64,000 bases of DNA from Dactylis glomerata (taxonomy: Eukaryota > Streptophyta > Magnoliopsida > Poales > Poaceae), in NCBI GenBank assembly GCA_007115705.1, contig QXEO01000531.1, positions 14,736,555-14,800,554 on the forward strand, given 5' to 3'. Below, piece by piece: positions 44,708 to 55,689 of the stretch. The translations under genes were made by a program, and so were the position numbers. Under the pieces are notes generated by a model. The model was not told the DNA's origin. It was given only the letters and a program-made list of their open reading frames with translations, and did not search any database. Every line of letters begins with the position of its first letter. Within the stretch, counting starts at the first letter, position 1.

Positions 44708-46657
44708 CTAGATGACACCCCGCGCGTTGCGGCGGGATTTTCTTAGCGATGTATAGAAAAAAAATATCTTTATGTAAGCTTTGATGTAAATCAGCGCATT
44801 ACATTATTTGAAAGTTTGTAAATAGCTTATTACATAATCTGAGTTTTTGATAATTGCATTGGTAACTATTGTAGATGTTTGTGTCATCCGAAACGATAGC
44901 TGTGACATGTCTCCTTCCATGTTTGATGTATCCAACTATGAAGAACTCGTATGATATGATCAAAGTATTGTTGTGATATCAACACGTGAAGCTTCTCCTC
45001 TAGTAAAGTTTGATGTAGTGGCCGCTCCATGTCCTTGAGTTTTTGTATTGCCTCGGTATACATCTTGCTGGCTTTTATCTATCCTCATTGGTGTGCTGGA
45101 TAGAAAGAATTGTAAAGTAGCAAGGTGAAATATAAATTGAAATGCATGGTTGACTGAGTAGTACCTGTTTTTGCCTCGCTCCATGTCACTGATGGGAGAA
45201 GCATGCGTGTTGAAAGTTGTATTTGTGTTTCGATATGGTCAAATGAATTGGTACCGTTCTTATATGGTGCCTTAATTTAGGTAAGGGGTTACTACAACAG
45301 CTTTAAAATGGACATTGCAAATTAGTATTGGTTAGTTATATCATGTCTTAATTGGCAGCATTCTTTTGCCAGGAAGAACAACAAAGATACTTCTATTTCT
45401 TCACGCACACCAGAGCTCATGATGCCCAGACACATTACCAACCAAAGCTGTAAACTGTAGTAGAGGAGTTACCTTCTGTGATGACAATGATGGCTGCTGG
45501 AGCAGCATACATGCCTTGGTCAGCAGCTCCCTCTCAGGGCCTAGCAAACACAGAAAATGTAAGCATGCTGTTAAATCGTTAATCCCCAAAAGGCCAATAC
45601 CGTACCAATTGTTCAGAAAATTCCCCCTAACTAACCTCTATTCCTAAGTTGTATATGCCGGCGACGGTTATCAGAAGAAACATAATGGTTTAGTTCAGGG
45701 GCGACGACAGGTTTCGTTCAGAGTGCGTGCGACCGAATGACTACCATGACGTCTTGTAGGTTGAGAAATTTCAGTATTATCAATGATCAGAACTTGTTTT
45801 TCTTGTGTCTAGCCGATCTGTTTTAGTGTATTTGATGGAAGATTCCAGGGGAGTAACATATCCGACCAGCAAGAGTATGAGATACAAGATATATGTGCAT
45901 GTACTAATTAAATCTTATAGAGATGATGGCTTATGTACCAATGAAAGGATGTACAGTTGTCCAATGCGGCTGTACCTGAGATGTCCCTCCTTGTTTGAGC
46001 GACCAGAACATAGAGTCCAAAAGAAACCCAATGAAAGCAGTAGACAGAATTCAATGAAAGACCACTGAAATTTGGGGAGACAAATTGTCGAGCAGCCTTA
46101 GAGCGGGTGAGCCACCTAACAAATTGACAACCCATGAGTGAGGAGGTAAAAAGAAAGGGAGAAGGAGAGGCGGGAGCGCACAGGTACCAGAATTGAGACG
46201 CTGCAAGGGATGAACGCGAGCATGCTGGCCCGCTGGTACTCCATGGTGACGGGGAGCTTTATAAAAGTAGAGCGGCGAGCAGTTTCTTGGGCAATGATGG
46301 CTGATGAATGCTGAACGTGATGAGGCAGTTCTAGGAGCATTTGTGTTGAGCATGATGGGTCAGTTTCAAGAGCACTTTTCTGGGGGAGCGCATATCAAGC
46401 GGCGGCGGAGGCTGGAGAGAACCAGGAAGACGAAGAACTACATTTTTTTCCTCTGGAGGAAGGGGCGAGGGAGACTCCCTCAGGGAGTGAGGCAGGCTTC
46501 TCGTCAGGCCCAACTAAGAAGCCCATGTGGAGAAAATGCGTGAACGGAGTGACCCGCTAGGGCGAGACGACAAAGGTGGGCGGAAATAGAGGTGACGTGG
46601 ACGCATCAGGGGGCTGGAAAATCAAGTAGTGGGGGATTGCTATATAGATATAAAAGA
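44708..46657 (-). mobile_element. Probable non-autonomous Helitron
   Basis: Read on the minus strand, the DNA begins A|TCTTTTATATCTATATAGC (5' TC at 46657) and ends with a GC-rich hairpin (CCCGC-CGCAACGC-GCGGG) seven bases before CTAG (44708-44711), followed by T. These are the rules for Helitron ends: 5' TC, 3' hairpin plus CTRR, insertion between A and T, no TSD. Length is 1950 bases. No Rep/helicase is present, so it would need one in trans. Internal ORFs are short and unrecognised. Confidence 0.6.
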
Positions 46658-47110
46658 TAAGGCCAGGGAGTGAGGGTTAATGAAGTTAGTGTTGATGAGC
46701 AAAATTTATTGTTCCTATGCATAATTGAAGAGATGAGGTAGCATTGCAACAGAAAACTATAGATTAAAAAAAATGTGTAAACAAAGATTCCTAGATGCAG
46801 TTCATGGAAAATCAAGTAATGAATATACCATAAATGAATAGTTATAAATTTCGTATCCCTAAGGAGCACCAAGCTCCTTGGAATTGAAGCCCTGTGGACT
46901 GTGGTAGCTCCGTGTCGTCGCTCGCTCGGTCATCGTACACATTTTGCATTCGTCTCGTGGGCTGGCTCGAGGCCGGAGACGCACGACGTGTGAATCTTGG
47001 TATGTCGGTTTCACGCGGTAGACAGGAGGAAAAGTTGCACGGCACCGCCCGCCGCACCCCCTGTCCTGCCCAACTCTCCACCCCATCTTCCTCTCTCTCA
47101 TAGCAAGGCA
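46658..47110. other. AT-rich to GC-rich transition, possible 5' flank of a gene fragment
   Basis: AT-rich to about 46890, then GC-rich with pyrimidine tracts (CTTCCTCTCTCTCA near 47090) just before an ATG at 47111, as in a plant 5' leader. No TATA box at an obvious distance. Confidence 0.35.
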
Positions 47111-47581
47111 ATGGTGGCGATGTCATCGCACGAGTGCCTAGAGGAGTTGGCGGCACGGGAGCCGCAAGAGGCCGCCAGGGGCCTAGCCGTGTGCCACGCC
47201 GCCGCCGAGGACGTGTCGCGGTGGCTTCACCTTCTGCCGCTGCATCCCATCAACCAATTGAAGGCGAGTTCGTCTGGGTCTCGCACCCCTCTTCGTTTCG
47301 CGGAACCGTCCGGCGGGGGTGGATTTGAGGTCACTCCCCGTCGACATCTACATCCCACGTGCCTGGGTCGGTTCCCCGTCAACGCGGCCGGAGGCATCTA
47401 CTGGCGCTGTGGCGCATATGTGCCTTCCCCTGCGTGCCTGCGCAGCAACGATGCGACAACATCCGATATTCAGGAAGGTAAGCAACGCTGGTGCCATCGT
47501 ATCTTAGATTTGATCGGTATGAGCTCATCACCATGGAGGTGCAACGACGTGCAGCTGTCGTCGCCCCAACACAGAAGCTAG
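47111..47581 (+). pseudogene. Unrecognised GC-rich gene fragment
   Basis: A frame from ATG 47111 reads MVAMSSHECLEELAAREPQE and AARGLAVCHAAAEDVSRWLH for about the first 50 residues, which looks like real protein (balanced composition, strong GC at third positions). After INQLK (about 47263) composition changes and the frame probably runs into an intron. No domain recognised. It may be a captured first exon. The frame is also open upstream to 46997, but that part resembles leader. Confidence 0.35.
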
Positions 47582-49090
47582 CCTATCTTTTGAATAGAGT
47601 TGTGTGCGTCAATTGGTTAGGTTGTGTGCGTTTGTTAGTCGCTGAATAATATTCATCGAGTCGTCCGGGGCAGATAAAGTTAGCAAAGGTAAATCTCAAC
47701 TAGGTGCATACAAATTCATTCAGGTATGCAAAACTTTGGGCTTCATTGGTGATCCACGATTTTCAGTTTCGGTTTCTCAGTTTTCTGTACAAGTTGTCCG
47801 GCAGGCATCTCTCGAAACAGGCCTTCGTCCCGCTTTATAAATAAAGCCAAACGGCCGAACCGATACAAAGTGATGAGGGATTCCTCTTACAAGCAGATCA
47901 AAAATAAACAAGAAAAACTAAGAAGCATCAAGCTTACCACCGAAGACACCGTCTAGACCAAGGAAACCCGAGCTCCACGACAATGCCCCCAAGAGGGTAA
48001 CGACGTAACAAAACGCCGCCGTCATCGAGACCAAAGTCTAGGGTTTTCACCCGGAGCCCTAATATGGAGAGAGTAGCCACAATGACGCCCTCAAGAGGGT
48101 CACGACACCCCGCAGGCGTCGACGTCATTGGCGCCGAAGCGCTGAGCTTTCGCCCGGAAAAACCTTCACCACACTTGGTACCTCGGGCCACGACCTATCC
48201 CCGAGCCGAGCTTCCAACACACGATCTGGGCGCTGACCGTGCCGAAGCGCCGCCAACACCAGGAGCCCCCGACGCCAACCCCTCGCCACCCGCATGGCCG
48301 AAGGAATGAGCCATCACCACCGCAACGCCGCTTGCCGTCAAGACGCCCGTGCAGTCCACCTTCCAGAGCCGCCGCTCTGGCGTCCGAGATCTCGCACCCA
48401 AGTGACAGCACAACATCGCAAGGAACAAACCACGGAGCAAGCCGGAGAGAGTGGTGCCAGAAACCAATCCTCGGACAGTGAGGTAGACCAGCAGGACGCA
48501 CCCGCCAATCCAATCCTCAGAGCCCAAAAGGGACCGCGAGGCGGCTGCCAGATCTAGGCACGAACCCGAATCCGGCGCCCCAGCCACACCATGGCCAGGG
48601 GGTGGGCTAAGAGAGCCCCTGAAACCTGGCAATCAGCAGGGCCCGGCCAACCCAGATCAGGCCCAAAGGGCCCAGATCTGGGCCAAGGCCATCCGCCCCA
48701 CCATCGCCGGCCAGCTCCACCCGCAGCCGTCCAAGGACAGAGCCAACACCGCCCTCCAACCTCCTGCTCCGGTGAGGTCTGCTGCTGCCGTCCCCGGCCG
48801 TCACTGTGAGGGCGCGCCGCCGCCGTACGGACGACGGCCAGACCTCCCAGGTCGCCGCCCCGCCAAGGCCATCCGAGGAGAACCAGGACAGGTCGAGCTC
48901 GCGTCGCCCGCGGCGGCCGCCGCCCCGAGCACGCACCAGCCGCAGAACCGCCACACCGCCGTCGAGCGGCCGCGCCGCCACGCCCCCTGCTCAGCGTCGC
49001 GCCCCCACACGCCGAAGACGCCCGCGCCTCCATCGCCGCGAGGGGGGGAAGGAGCGACGAAGTGCCCATGAGAGCAACAATTCGTTTTGT
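47582..49090 (-). other. GC-rich block with overlapping low-complexity frames
   Basis: From 47930 to 49080 GC is very high and frames are open on both strands, with Pro/Arg/Gly/Ala strings. On the minus strand the block ends in TTTGGCTTTATTTATAAAGCG (about 47855-47835), which looks like the 3' end of a transcribed repeat. Two related phrases (ACGACAATGCCCCCAAGAGG and CAATGACGCCCTCAAGAGGG, about 47976 and 48079) suggest an internal duplication. I see no defensible protein domain. It may be a fragment of a repeat commonly found near genes. Confidence 0.35.
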
Positions 49091-50556
49091 ACTTCCAGGG
49101 ATATAGGCTAAAGGTGGTGGAGAATCTGGAGTTCTGGACACACCTCAGGTTCCATGATGATTTTGTTCATGGAAGGGAACTGTGTGCATTCAGATTTTGC
49201 TGATGACTTTTCGTTGTACAGAGATTATTCTTGGATCATTTGGCAACCGATTGGATACAGAGCTGCTACTACTTCCTGGTGACTAATAAGTGATTAACCA
49301 TACATGTTTTATGCTTACATCTGAATTTACGTCCATATAGCTGCTATATTGCAACGGAATTGATTTCAACTTTAGGTCTGCACTAGATTTCGAATTTAGT
49401 GAATTCTGAAAACCAAACATAGTTTATCTCTTTTTTAGCATGGCCAGTTAGCTATACAGGCAAAGGTATCTTCTATTGTTTGAGAAATAGCCTTAAGGTG
49501 AGCACTGTCGGTAGATTAATGTATAAAATCTCCAAATGTACACAGTGCTAATATTCTATTTGTAGTATATTGCTGGTTCCTCTATTTGTCTGTTAGTTGT
49601 TGGGTATTGATACGCTTGGACGCGTGCAGATATTGGTGACATTTGAACTTTGTGTTACACTATGATTTCTTTTGATTGGATGGTACCATCTAAGATTGTA
49701 AACCGGGTGGTGTCAAAACATTTGATACCAAACTTTTGATAATTTGTGTATGCCCATTTGGTTGAATCAGTTATTTTCATATGAACATAGCCCTAAATTC
49801 TATACATGAATGATGTACACCACAAACCATAATGAATTTATTTATTGATCATAAATTGCTTATTCATTCTTCTAGGATAGCTTTATGTTTTTTCATAATT
49901 GTGAATTTGACTGGAATTGGATACTCTTGTTTTTTTTGCAGAATGTAATAAGTACCGTGCAGGCTCCTGATTCAATCTCCTACCACAAGTTTGATCCACT
50001 TATTCACACGGGTTTACATAACAGATTTCACAAGTACAGTCAGGCTCCTGATTCAAGCTCGCTCCATTCCTGGCTCTAGCGATCGATGATTCAGTGGCGG
50101 CAGTGGCACAGACTGGCTCAGCGACGGTGTCGGCAGAGGGCAGCATGGGGAGGCGGCCGGCGGGGGCACTGGGGGCAGCGTGACGCCGTCGGTAGGGGGG
50201 TCTAGGTCGCAGACGGGCGCGTGAGGCTGCACCGCTGGAGGCAAGAGGGAGAGTTGCAGAAGCGAGAGAGTCACTGAATTTGCTCACGGCAAGGTAGCGT
50301 CAAAATCTGAAATCAAACTGATTTATTTCCAGTTTCCAAACTAGCAAACCAGCAATTGCCCGTTAAGTTAAAGTTAGCTATTGACGGGTAGGATCATGTA
50401 ACAAATTGTGAATCTTTGGTCTTTTGCATAAGATTTTCTTAGGAGTACTTTGAATAACCATTGTAAATATCCTGTGCCCACCCAGGCCCCTGCTGCCCTC
50501 AGACGCAGATGCAAGTTAATCAGAACATTTGTTGTCATGCATTCTTGCTTGTTTAA
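49091..50556. other. Right part of the composite insertion, intron-like DNA
   Basis: AT-rich with T-runs and several AG/GT junction-like sites. GTGCAGGCTCCTGATTCAA-like phrases repeat at about 49958 and 50037 (TACCGTGCAGGCTCCTGATT versus ACAGTCAGGCTCCTGATTCA). A short GC-rich patch lies at 50080-50290. No gene recognised. Confidence 0.35.
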
Positions 50557-52063
50557 AGAACTAGTATTAGGAGTCAAAGCAAGCTTTTGCAAGAACAAAA
50601 TAACTTCAGATATATTGCAGCCATTAATATCAAAATCATTAAAGGAAATAGAGCTATCATCTTCTACACTCCGAAAAATTTCAGCACTCTTTTGAAAAAA
50701 ATTTTTTGGCAGTTTTAGGCTTTTTAACACAAGGAGTGGGAGTTTTCTCTATACCAATCAAAGTAAGAGGATTGCTAGCATTTGGAACAACATCATTAGA
50801 GGTAGTAATGGTACATACCTTCATCTTCCTAGCCATCTCATCTTCTCTTTCCCACCTGGTATGCAATTCTGCTAGCATCCTAACATTTTCATCAATTCTA
50901 ACTTGGATAGCATTAGCAGTAGCAAAAGCATTGTTCTCTTTCAACTCATTAGGCAACACTTTTAATTTCAGAAGTTCAACATCATGAGCAAGGCTATCAA
51001 CTTTAGAAGCAAGAATATCAATTTTGCCTAATTTTTCCTCAACAGACTTGTTAAAAGCATTTTGCTTACCGATGAAGTCCTTGAGCATTACCTCAAGCTC
51101 GGAGGACGCGGCCCTAGTGTTGTTGGAGGAATTACCATAAGAATTACCATAACCATTACCATTGGTAGAAGGATACGGCCTATAATTGTTACTAGCAAAA
51201 TTGTTCCTATAAGCATTGTTGTTAAAATTATTATTTCTAATGAAGTTCACATCAACATGCTCTTCTTGAGCAACCAAAGAGGCCAAAGGAACATTATTAG
51301 GATCAACATGAGTCCTATCATTTGAAAGCATGAGCATAATAGCATCAATCTTATCACTCAAGGAAGAGGTTTCCTCAACAGAATTTACCTTCTTACCTTG
51401 TGGAGCTCTCTCGGTGTGCCATTCCGAGTAATTTACCATCATATTGTCGAGAAGCTTTGTTGCGGCGCCCAAGGTAAGGGACATAAAAGTGCCTCCAGCA
51501 GCTAAATCAAGTAGGTTCCTCGAAGAAAAATTCAGTCCTGCATAAAAAGTTTGAACAATCATCCAAGTAGTCAGTCCATGAGTGGGACAATTCTTTATCA
51601 TAGCTTTCATTCTTTCCCAAGCTTGAGCAACATGTTCATTATCAAACTGACTAAACTTCATAATATTGCTACGCAAAGCTATAATCTTAGCAGGAGGATA
51701 GTATCTACCAATAAAAGCATCCTTACACTTAGCCCATGAATTAATACTATTTTTAGTCAAAGACAGCAACCAATCCTTAGCTTTTCCTCTCAAAGAAAAA
51801 GGAAACAACTTAAGCTTGATAATATTACCATCAACATTCTCATACTTTTGCATCTCACATAGCTCAACAAAATTGTTGAGATGAGCTGCAGCATCATCAG
51901 TACTAGCACCAAAAAATTGCTCTTTCATAACAAGGTTCAATAAAGCAGGCTTAATCTCATAAAAATTTGCAACAGAAGCAGGTGGCGCAATAGGAGTGCA
52001 GATAAAATCACTATTGTTCGTGCTAGTAAAGTCACACAACTTGGTGTTTTCAGGAGTAGCCAT
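50557..52063 (-). pseudogene. gag of element B
   Basis: An open frame of 460 codons begins MATPENTKLCDFTSTNNSDF. The capsid block has WLLSLTKNSINSWAKCKDAF and FYAGLNFSSRNLLDLAAGGT. An Asn-rich stretch follows (NNFNNNAYRNNFASNNYRPY), then a coiled-coil-like segment (LGKIDILASKVDSLAHDVEL). The frame is lost near 50690 at a T/A-run (a one-base shift) and continues as KSAEIFRSVEDDSSISFNDF until the insertion. This is the best-preserved gag of the Athila-like family here and serves as the reference for A. No CCHC knuckle is visible. Confidence 0.87.
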
Positions 52064-52231
52064 TTTAGCAAACTAAAAGCAGACAAGTAAAAACAACTAC
52101 CAAGGATTCTAATTTTTTTTTGGGTTTTTGATAAAACGAATGCAAGTAAAGTAAATAAAGTAAAGCAAAACAAATAAACAAAGTAAAGGACGTGCATGCG
52201 AAAACTCCCCTCGCAGAAGTCTTCTACTTCC
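52064..52231 (-). other. Leader of element B
   Basis: Short untranslated leader between primer-binding site and gag, AT-rich, similar to the leaders of A and E. Confidence 0.6.
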
Positions 52232-52249
52232 TCCCCGGCAACGGCGCCA
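52232..52249 (-). promoter_or_regulatory. Primer-binding site of B (tRNA-Asp type)
   Basis: The minus strand reads TGGCGCCGTTGCCGGGGA. A second, partial copy (CTTTTTCTGGTGCCATCAA) lies within the adjoining LTR end. Confidence 0.85.
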
Positions 52250-52261
52250 GAAAAAAGAGCT

Positions 52262-53915
52262 TGATTGCTAGTTGATGGCACCAGAAAAAGAACTGATGCC
52301 TAGTTGAATGACCAGCCCGTTGGGAACCCCAAGAGGAAGGTACGATGAATATAGTAGTAAGGTTTTTCCCTCAGTTAAGAAACCAAGGTATGTCGATCAA
52401 GAGAGGAGCAAACAAATGACTGAAGGTGATGCTTGATAGCCTAGTGACACTCCAACAAGGGCGCCGTTTACGACACTTGTTGACTCGTCTTCAACCAATA
52501 GCAACGCGGAACCTGCACACAACACAACCAAATACTTTGTTCCCAACTTACGATGAGATTGTCAATCTCACCGGTTTGCTTGAAACAAAGGGTATGAGCG
52601 TATCGAGTGGAAAGTGATAATAGTATGCGAGTAAAGTAAACAGGTGATAGCAATATAATGGAAATAGGACCGGGATCCACAGTTCACTAGCGGTGTCTCT
52701 CCATAAGATAAAATAATACAAGCTGGGTAAACGAATTACCGTTGGGCAATTGATAGAATAAAGATAACGTGCATATGATGAGAGGATCACTATGAGATTT
52801 ACTCTGGGCATTACAACAAAATACATAGACCGCCATCCAACTGCATCTATGACTAATAATCCACTCACGGGGATATCATCCGAACACCCCATGAGTATTA
52901 AGTTACGAACAACAGATAATTGCATTAAGCAAAGTGTGTAATGTAAACAAAGCATATGCCCTCGAGCATATGAATGTTGTTTTCCCCTTAGTAGCAATAG
53001 CACATCTACAACCTTAGAGGTTTCTATCACTCCCCCAGATTAAATAGAGGCATGAACCCACTATCGAGCATAAATACCCCCTCTTGGAGTCACTAGCAAC
53101 TACTCGGCCAAGATAGCTACTAACAACGGAGAGCATGCAAGATCATAAACAATATAGAGATAACAAAAGATAAATTTCAGTACTTCAACTCAAGCATAAC
53201 ACCAATATTCATCGGATCCCAACAAACCAAACATGTAGAATTACATAACGGTGATCTCAATCATGTAGGGTAGCTCATGAGATCTAAACATGAAGCACAT
53301 GGTGGAGAAGACAACCATCTAGCTACTACTATGGACCCATAGTCCAAGGTAGACTACTCACTCATCGCTCCGGAGGCAAGCATGGTGATGAAGAAGACCT
53401 CCGATGGCGATTCCCCTCTCTGGCAGGGTGCCGAGAAGAGCTTCTGGACCCTCCCGATCTTCGGGTCGACGGCGGCGGTGGATCACGATGTGTTCTAGAA
53501 AAGTGATCGGGTCCTTAGGTTTTTCTCGTCGGGGGGTCTTTATAGGTGAAGGGGCATCGTCAGAAGTGGACCGAGGCGGTCTCACACATAGGGGGCGCGG
53601 CCTAGCCCCTGGCCGCGCCGCCATGGTGTGAGGGCCCCTCGTGGCCCCACTTCGTCTCCTCTTTGGTTCTCTGGAAGCTTCAGTAAAATTCTGGGCGACT
53701 GGCTTTGGTTTTGTCCAATTCTGAGAATATTTTCTGTGTAACTTTTCTGAAACACAAAAATAGCAGAAAACAGGAAACTGGCACTGTGTCGACTTGTTAG
53801 TAGGTTAGTTCCGGAAAATGCATAAAAGTGCCACGAAGTGTAACGAAACACTAAGCAAATGGTGTAAAAACAAGCATGGAGCATCAAAAATTATCGATAC
53901 GTTTGAGACGTATCA
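52262..53915 (-). repeat. 5' LTR of element B
   Basis: On the plus strand begins TGATTGCTAGTTGATGGCAC and ends GAGACGTATCA. It is nearly identical to 36711-38363, including the extended inner end with the partial primer-binding-site copy. Confidence 0.88.
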
Positions 53916-55041
53916 CACCGCAACAAAGCTTCTCGACAATATGATGGTAAATTACTCTGAATGGCATACCGAGAGAGCTCCACAAGGTAAGAAGGTAAAT
54001 TCTGTTGAGGAAACCTCTTCCTTGAGTGATAAGATTGATGCTATAATGCTTATGCTTTCTAATGATAGAACTCATGTTGATCCTAATAATGTTCCTTTAG
54101 CCTCTTTGGTTGCTCAAGAAGAGCATGTTGATGTAAACTTCATTAGAAATAATAATTTCAACAACAATGCTTATAGGAACAATTTTGCTAGTAACAATTA
54201 TAGGCCGTATCCTTCCACCAATGGTAATGGTTATGGTAACTCTTATGGTAATTCCTCCAACAACACTAGGGCCGCGCCCTCCGAGCTTGAGGTAATTCCT
54301 CCAACAACACTAGGGCACAGAAATAAAGCTGCTAAAACTTTTTCTCAAAAGAGTGCTGAAATTTTTCATAGTGTAGGAGATGATAGCTCTATTTCTTTTA
54401 ATGATTTTGATGTTGATGGCTGCAATATATCTGAAGTTATTTTGTTCTTGCAAAAGCTTGCTTTGACTCCTAATGCTAGTCCTATAAATGTTGCTTTTAC
54501 TAAGCATATTACCAATGCTCTTATGAAAATTAGGGATGAAAAGTTGAAGCAAAAAGCTTCTATTCCCAAGAAGTTAGAAGATGGTTGGGAACCCATCAAT
54601 GATATGCATGTTAATGGTTTTGATTGCCATGCTTTATGTGATCTAGGTGCTAGTATTTCTATCATGCCTAGAAAGATTTATAATATGCTTGATTTACCAC
54701 CACTTGAAAAGTCTTATTATGATGTTCCTATTGCTGATGTTGCTAAGAAGAAACCTTTGGGAAGGATTAATGATGTTCTTATTCTGGTTAACAATAACCT
54801 TGTTCCCGTTGATTTTCTTGTCATGGATGTTGAATGCAATGCTTCATGTCCTATTATTTTGGGAAGACCTTTTCTTCGAAATGTAGGTGCCATCATTGAT
54901 ATGAGGGAAGGCACCATCAAATATCAATTCCCACTCAAGAAAGGTATGGAACACTTCCCTAGGAAGAGAAAGAAATTTATTTTTGACTCTATTCTTAGAG
55001 CAAATTATGAGCTTGATGCTTCATCTATTGATATTACTTGA
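53916..55041 (+). pseudogene. gag C-terminus and protease of element A, part 3
   Basis: Resumes after B with ATKLLDNMMVNYSEWHTERA and the Asn-rich stretch. At 54247-54316 a 26-base direct duplication (GGTAATTCCTCCAACAACAC...) flanks a 44-base pitch, and about 115 residues present in B (the coiled-coil segment) are missing. The frame stays open to the protease (CDLGASISIMPRKIYNMLDL, CPIILGRPFLRNVGAIIDMR) and stops at 55039-55041. The D-L-G-A-S active site is the same as in B. The protease half has no stop here, in contrast to B. Confidence 0.87.
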
Positions 55042-55689
55042 TTCGCACTTTCTGCGCCTAGCTCAAAGGCATTAAAGAAAAGCACTCTTGGGAGATAACC
55101 CAATGTTTTTACTTTTAGTTCTTTTTCTTTTATTTGAGGCTTGGAAGTTATTACTACTATAATAACCTCTCCTTATCCTTTCTATTTCATTTTTGTGCCA
55201 AGAGAAGCCTCTAATTTGAGTGAGGTAAGATTTGGGGATATTGTTGTCCTGAAACAGATTTCGGTGTTGCACCATAAAAATTTGTAAAAATTCTCAGTAT
55301 ATCTTTTGGACCTGAGATTTCTTGTGCATATGCCCCAGGTTATATCCAAACTTTCATTAGTTATACACTCTAAAAATTCGACCTTTGTCAGCCGTTCTGT
55401 TTTGACAGATTTCTGCCAATATTTGTGTTTGCCGCTCTATCACTTTCTTTTTGAGTTCTTTTGATCACGGAACTTTTTTGAGAAGTTGTTACAGTAGTAT
55501 ATGCTTTATATGTGGTGGTTTTGAGTTGAAACCTGAAGCAAAAAGGGTTGATTCATTATTATGCTTACACTAATGTTGCTAATAGAATTGTGTTTAGTTT
55601 TGTATGAAGGAAGTTTTCAAGTGTAGGAATTGGAGAATGATGAGATGAGTTGAAGAATGGACAAAAGATCAAGCTTGGGTATGCTCACG
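55042..55689 (+). other. 3' noncoding region of A before the solo LTR
   Basis: Starts with the shared post-gene motif (TTGATTCGCACTTTCTGCGC) and is collinear with 30467-31130 of E. No gene. Confidence 0.6.

Larger units (their letters stand above)
43928..50556. mobile_element. Composite 6.6-kb insertion in the gag-protease gene of B
   Basis: Comparison with element A (54460-54500) shows the B gene is continuous except for this block. Left join ..AAAAGCAACAT|CTTATATTTACT, right join ..TTTAAAGAACTAG. No terminal inverted repeat or clear TSD was found by eye, though A|TC at the left and CTAG|T at the right are compatible with Helitron-style ends. Contents: AT-rich DNA, a probable Helitron (44708-46657), a GC-rich gene-like block (about 46890-47581), a second GC-rich block (47930-49080) and AT-rich intron-like DNA. 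Its class is uncertain. Confidence 0.5.
36711..53915 (-). mobile_element. Element B: Athila-like non-autonomous element, minus strand, inside gag of A
   Basis: LTRs of 1653 and 1654 bases at 36711-38363 and 52262-53915 flank gag (50557-52063) and protease (43374-43927), which are split by a 6.6-kb insertion. The 3' noncoding region carries a CACTA transposon. Without insertions B is about 8.5 kb. The A gag reading continues directly across the B insertion, but the flanking five bases differ (GTGGG left, CACCG right), so no clean TSD is seen. Confidence 0.85.

Noticed and set aside
48195..49141. Overlapping 145-195 codon ORFs on both strands
   Set aside because: Very high GC makes chance ORFs long; translations are Pro/Arg/Gly/Ala strings with no motif.
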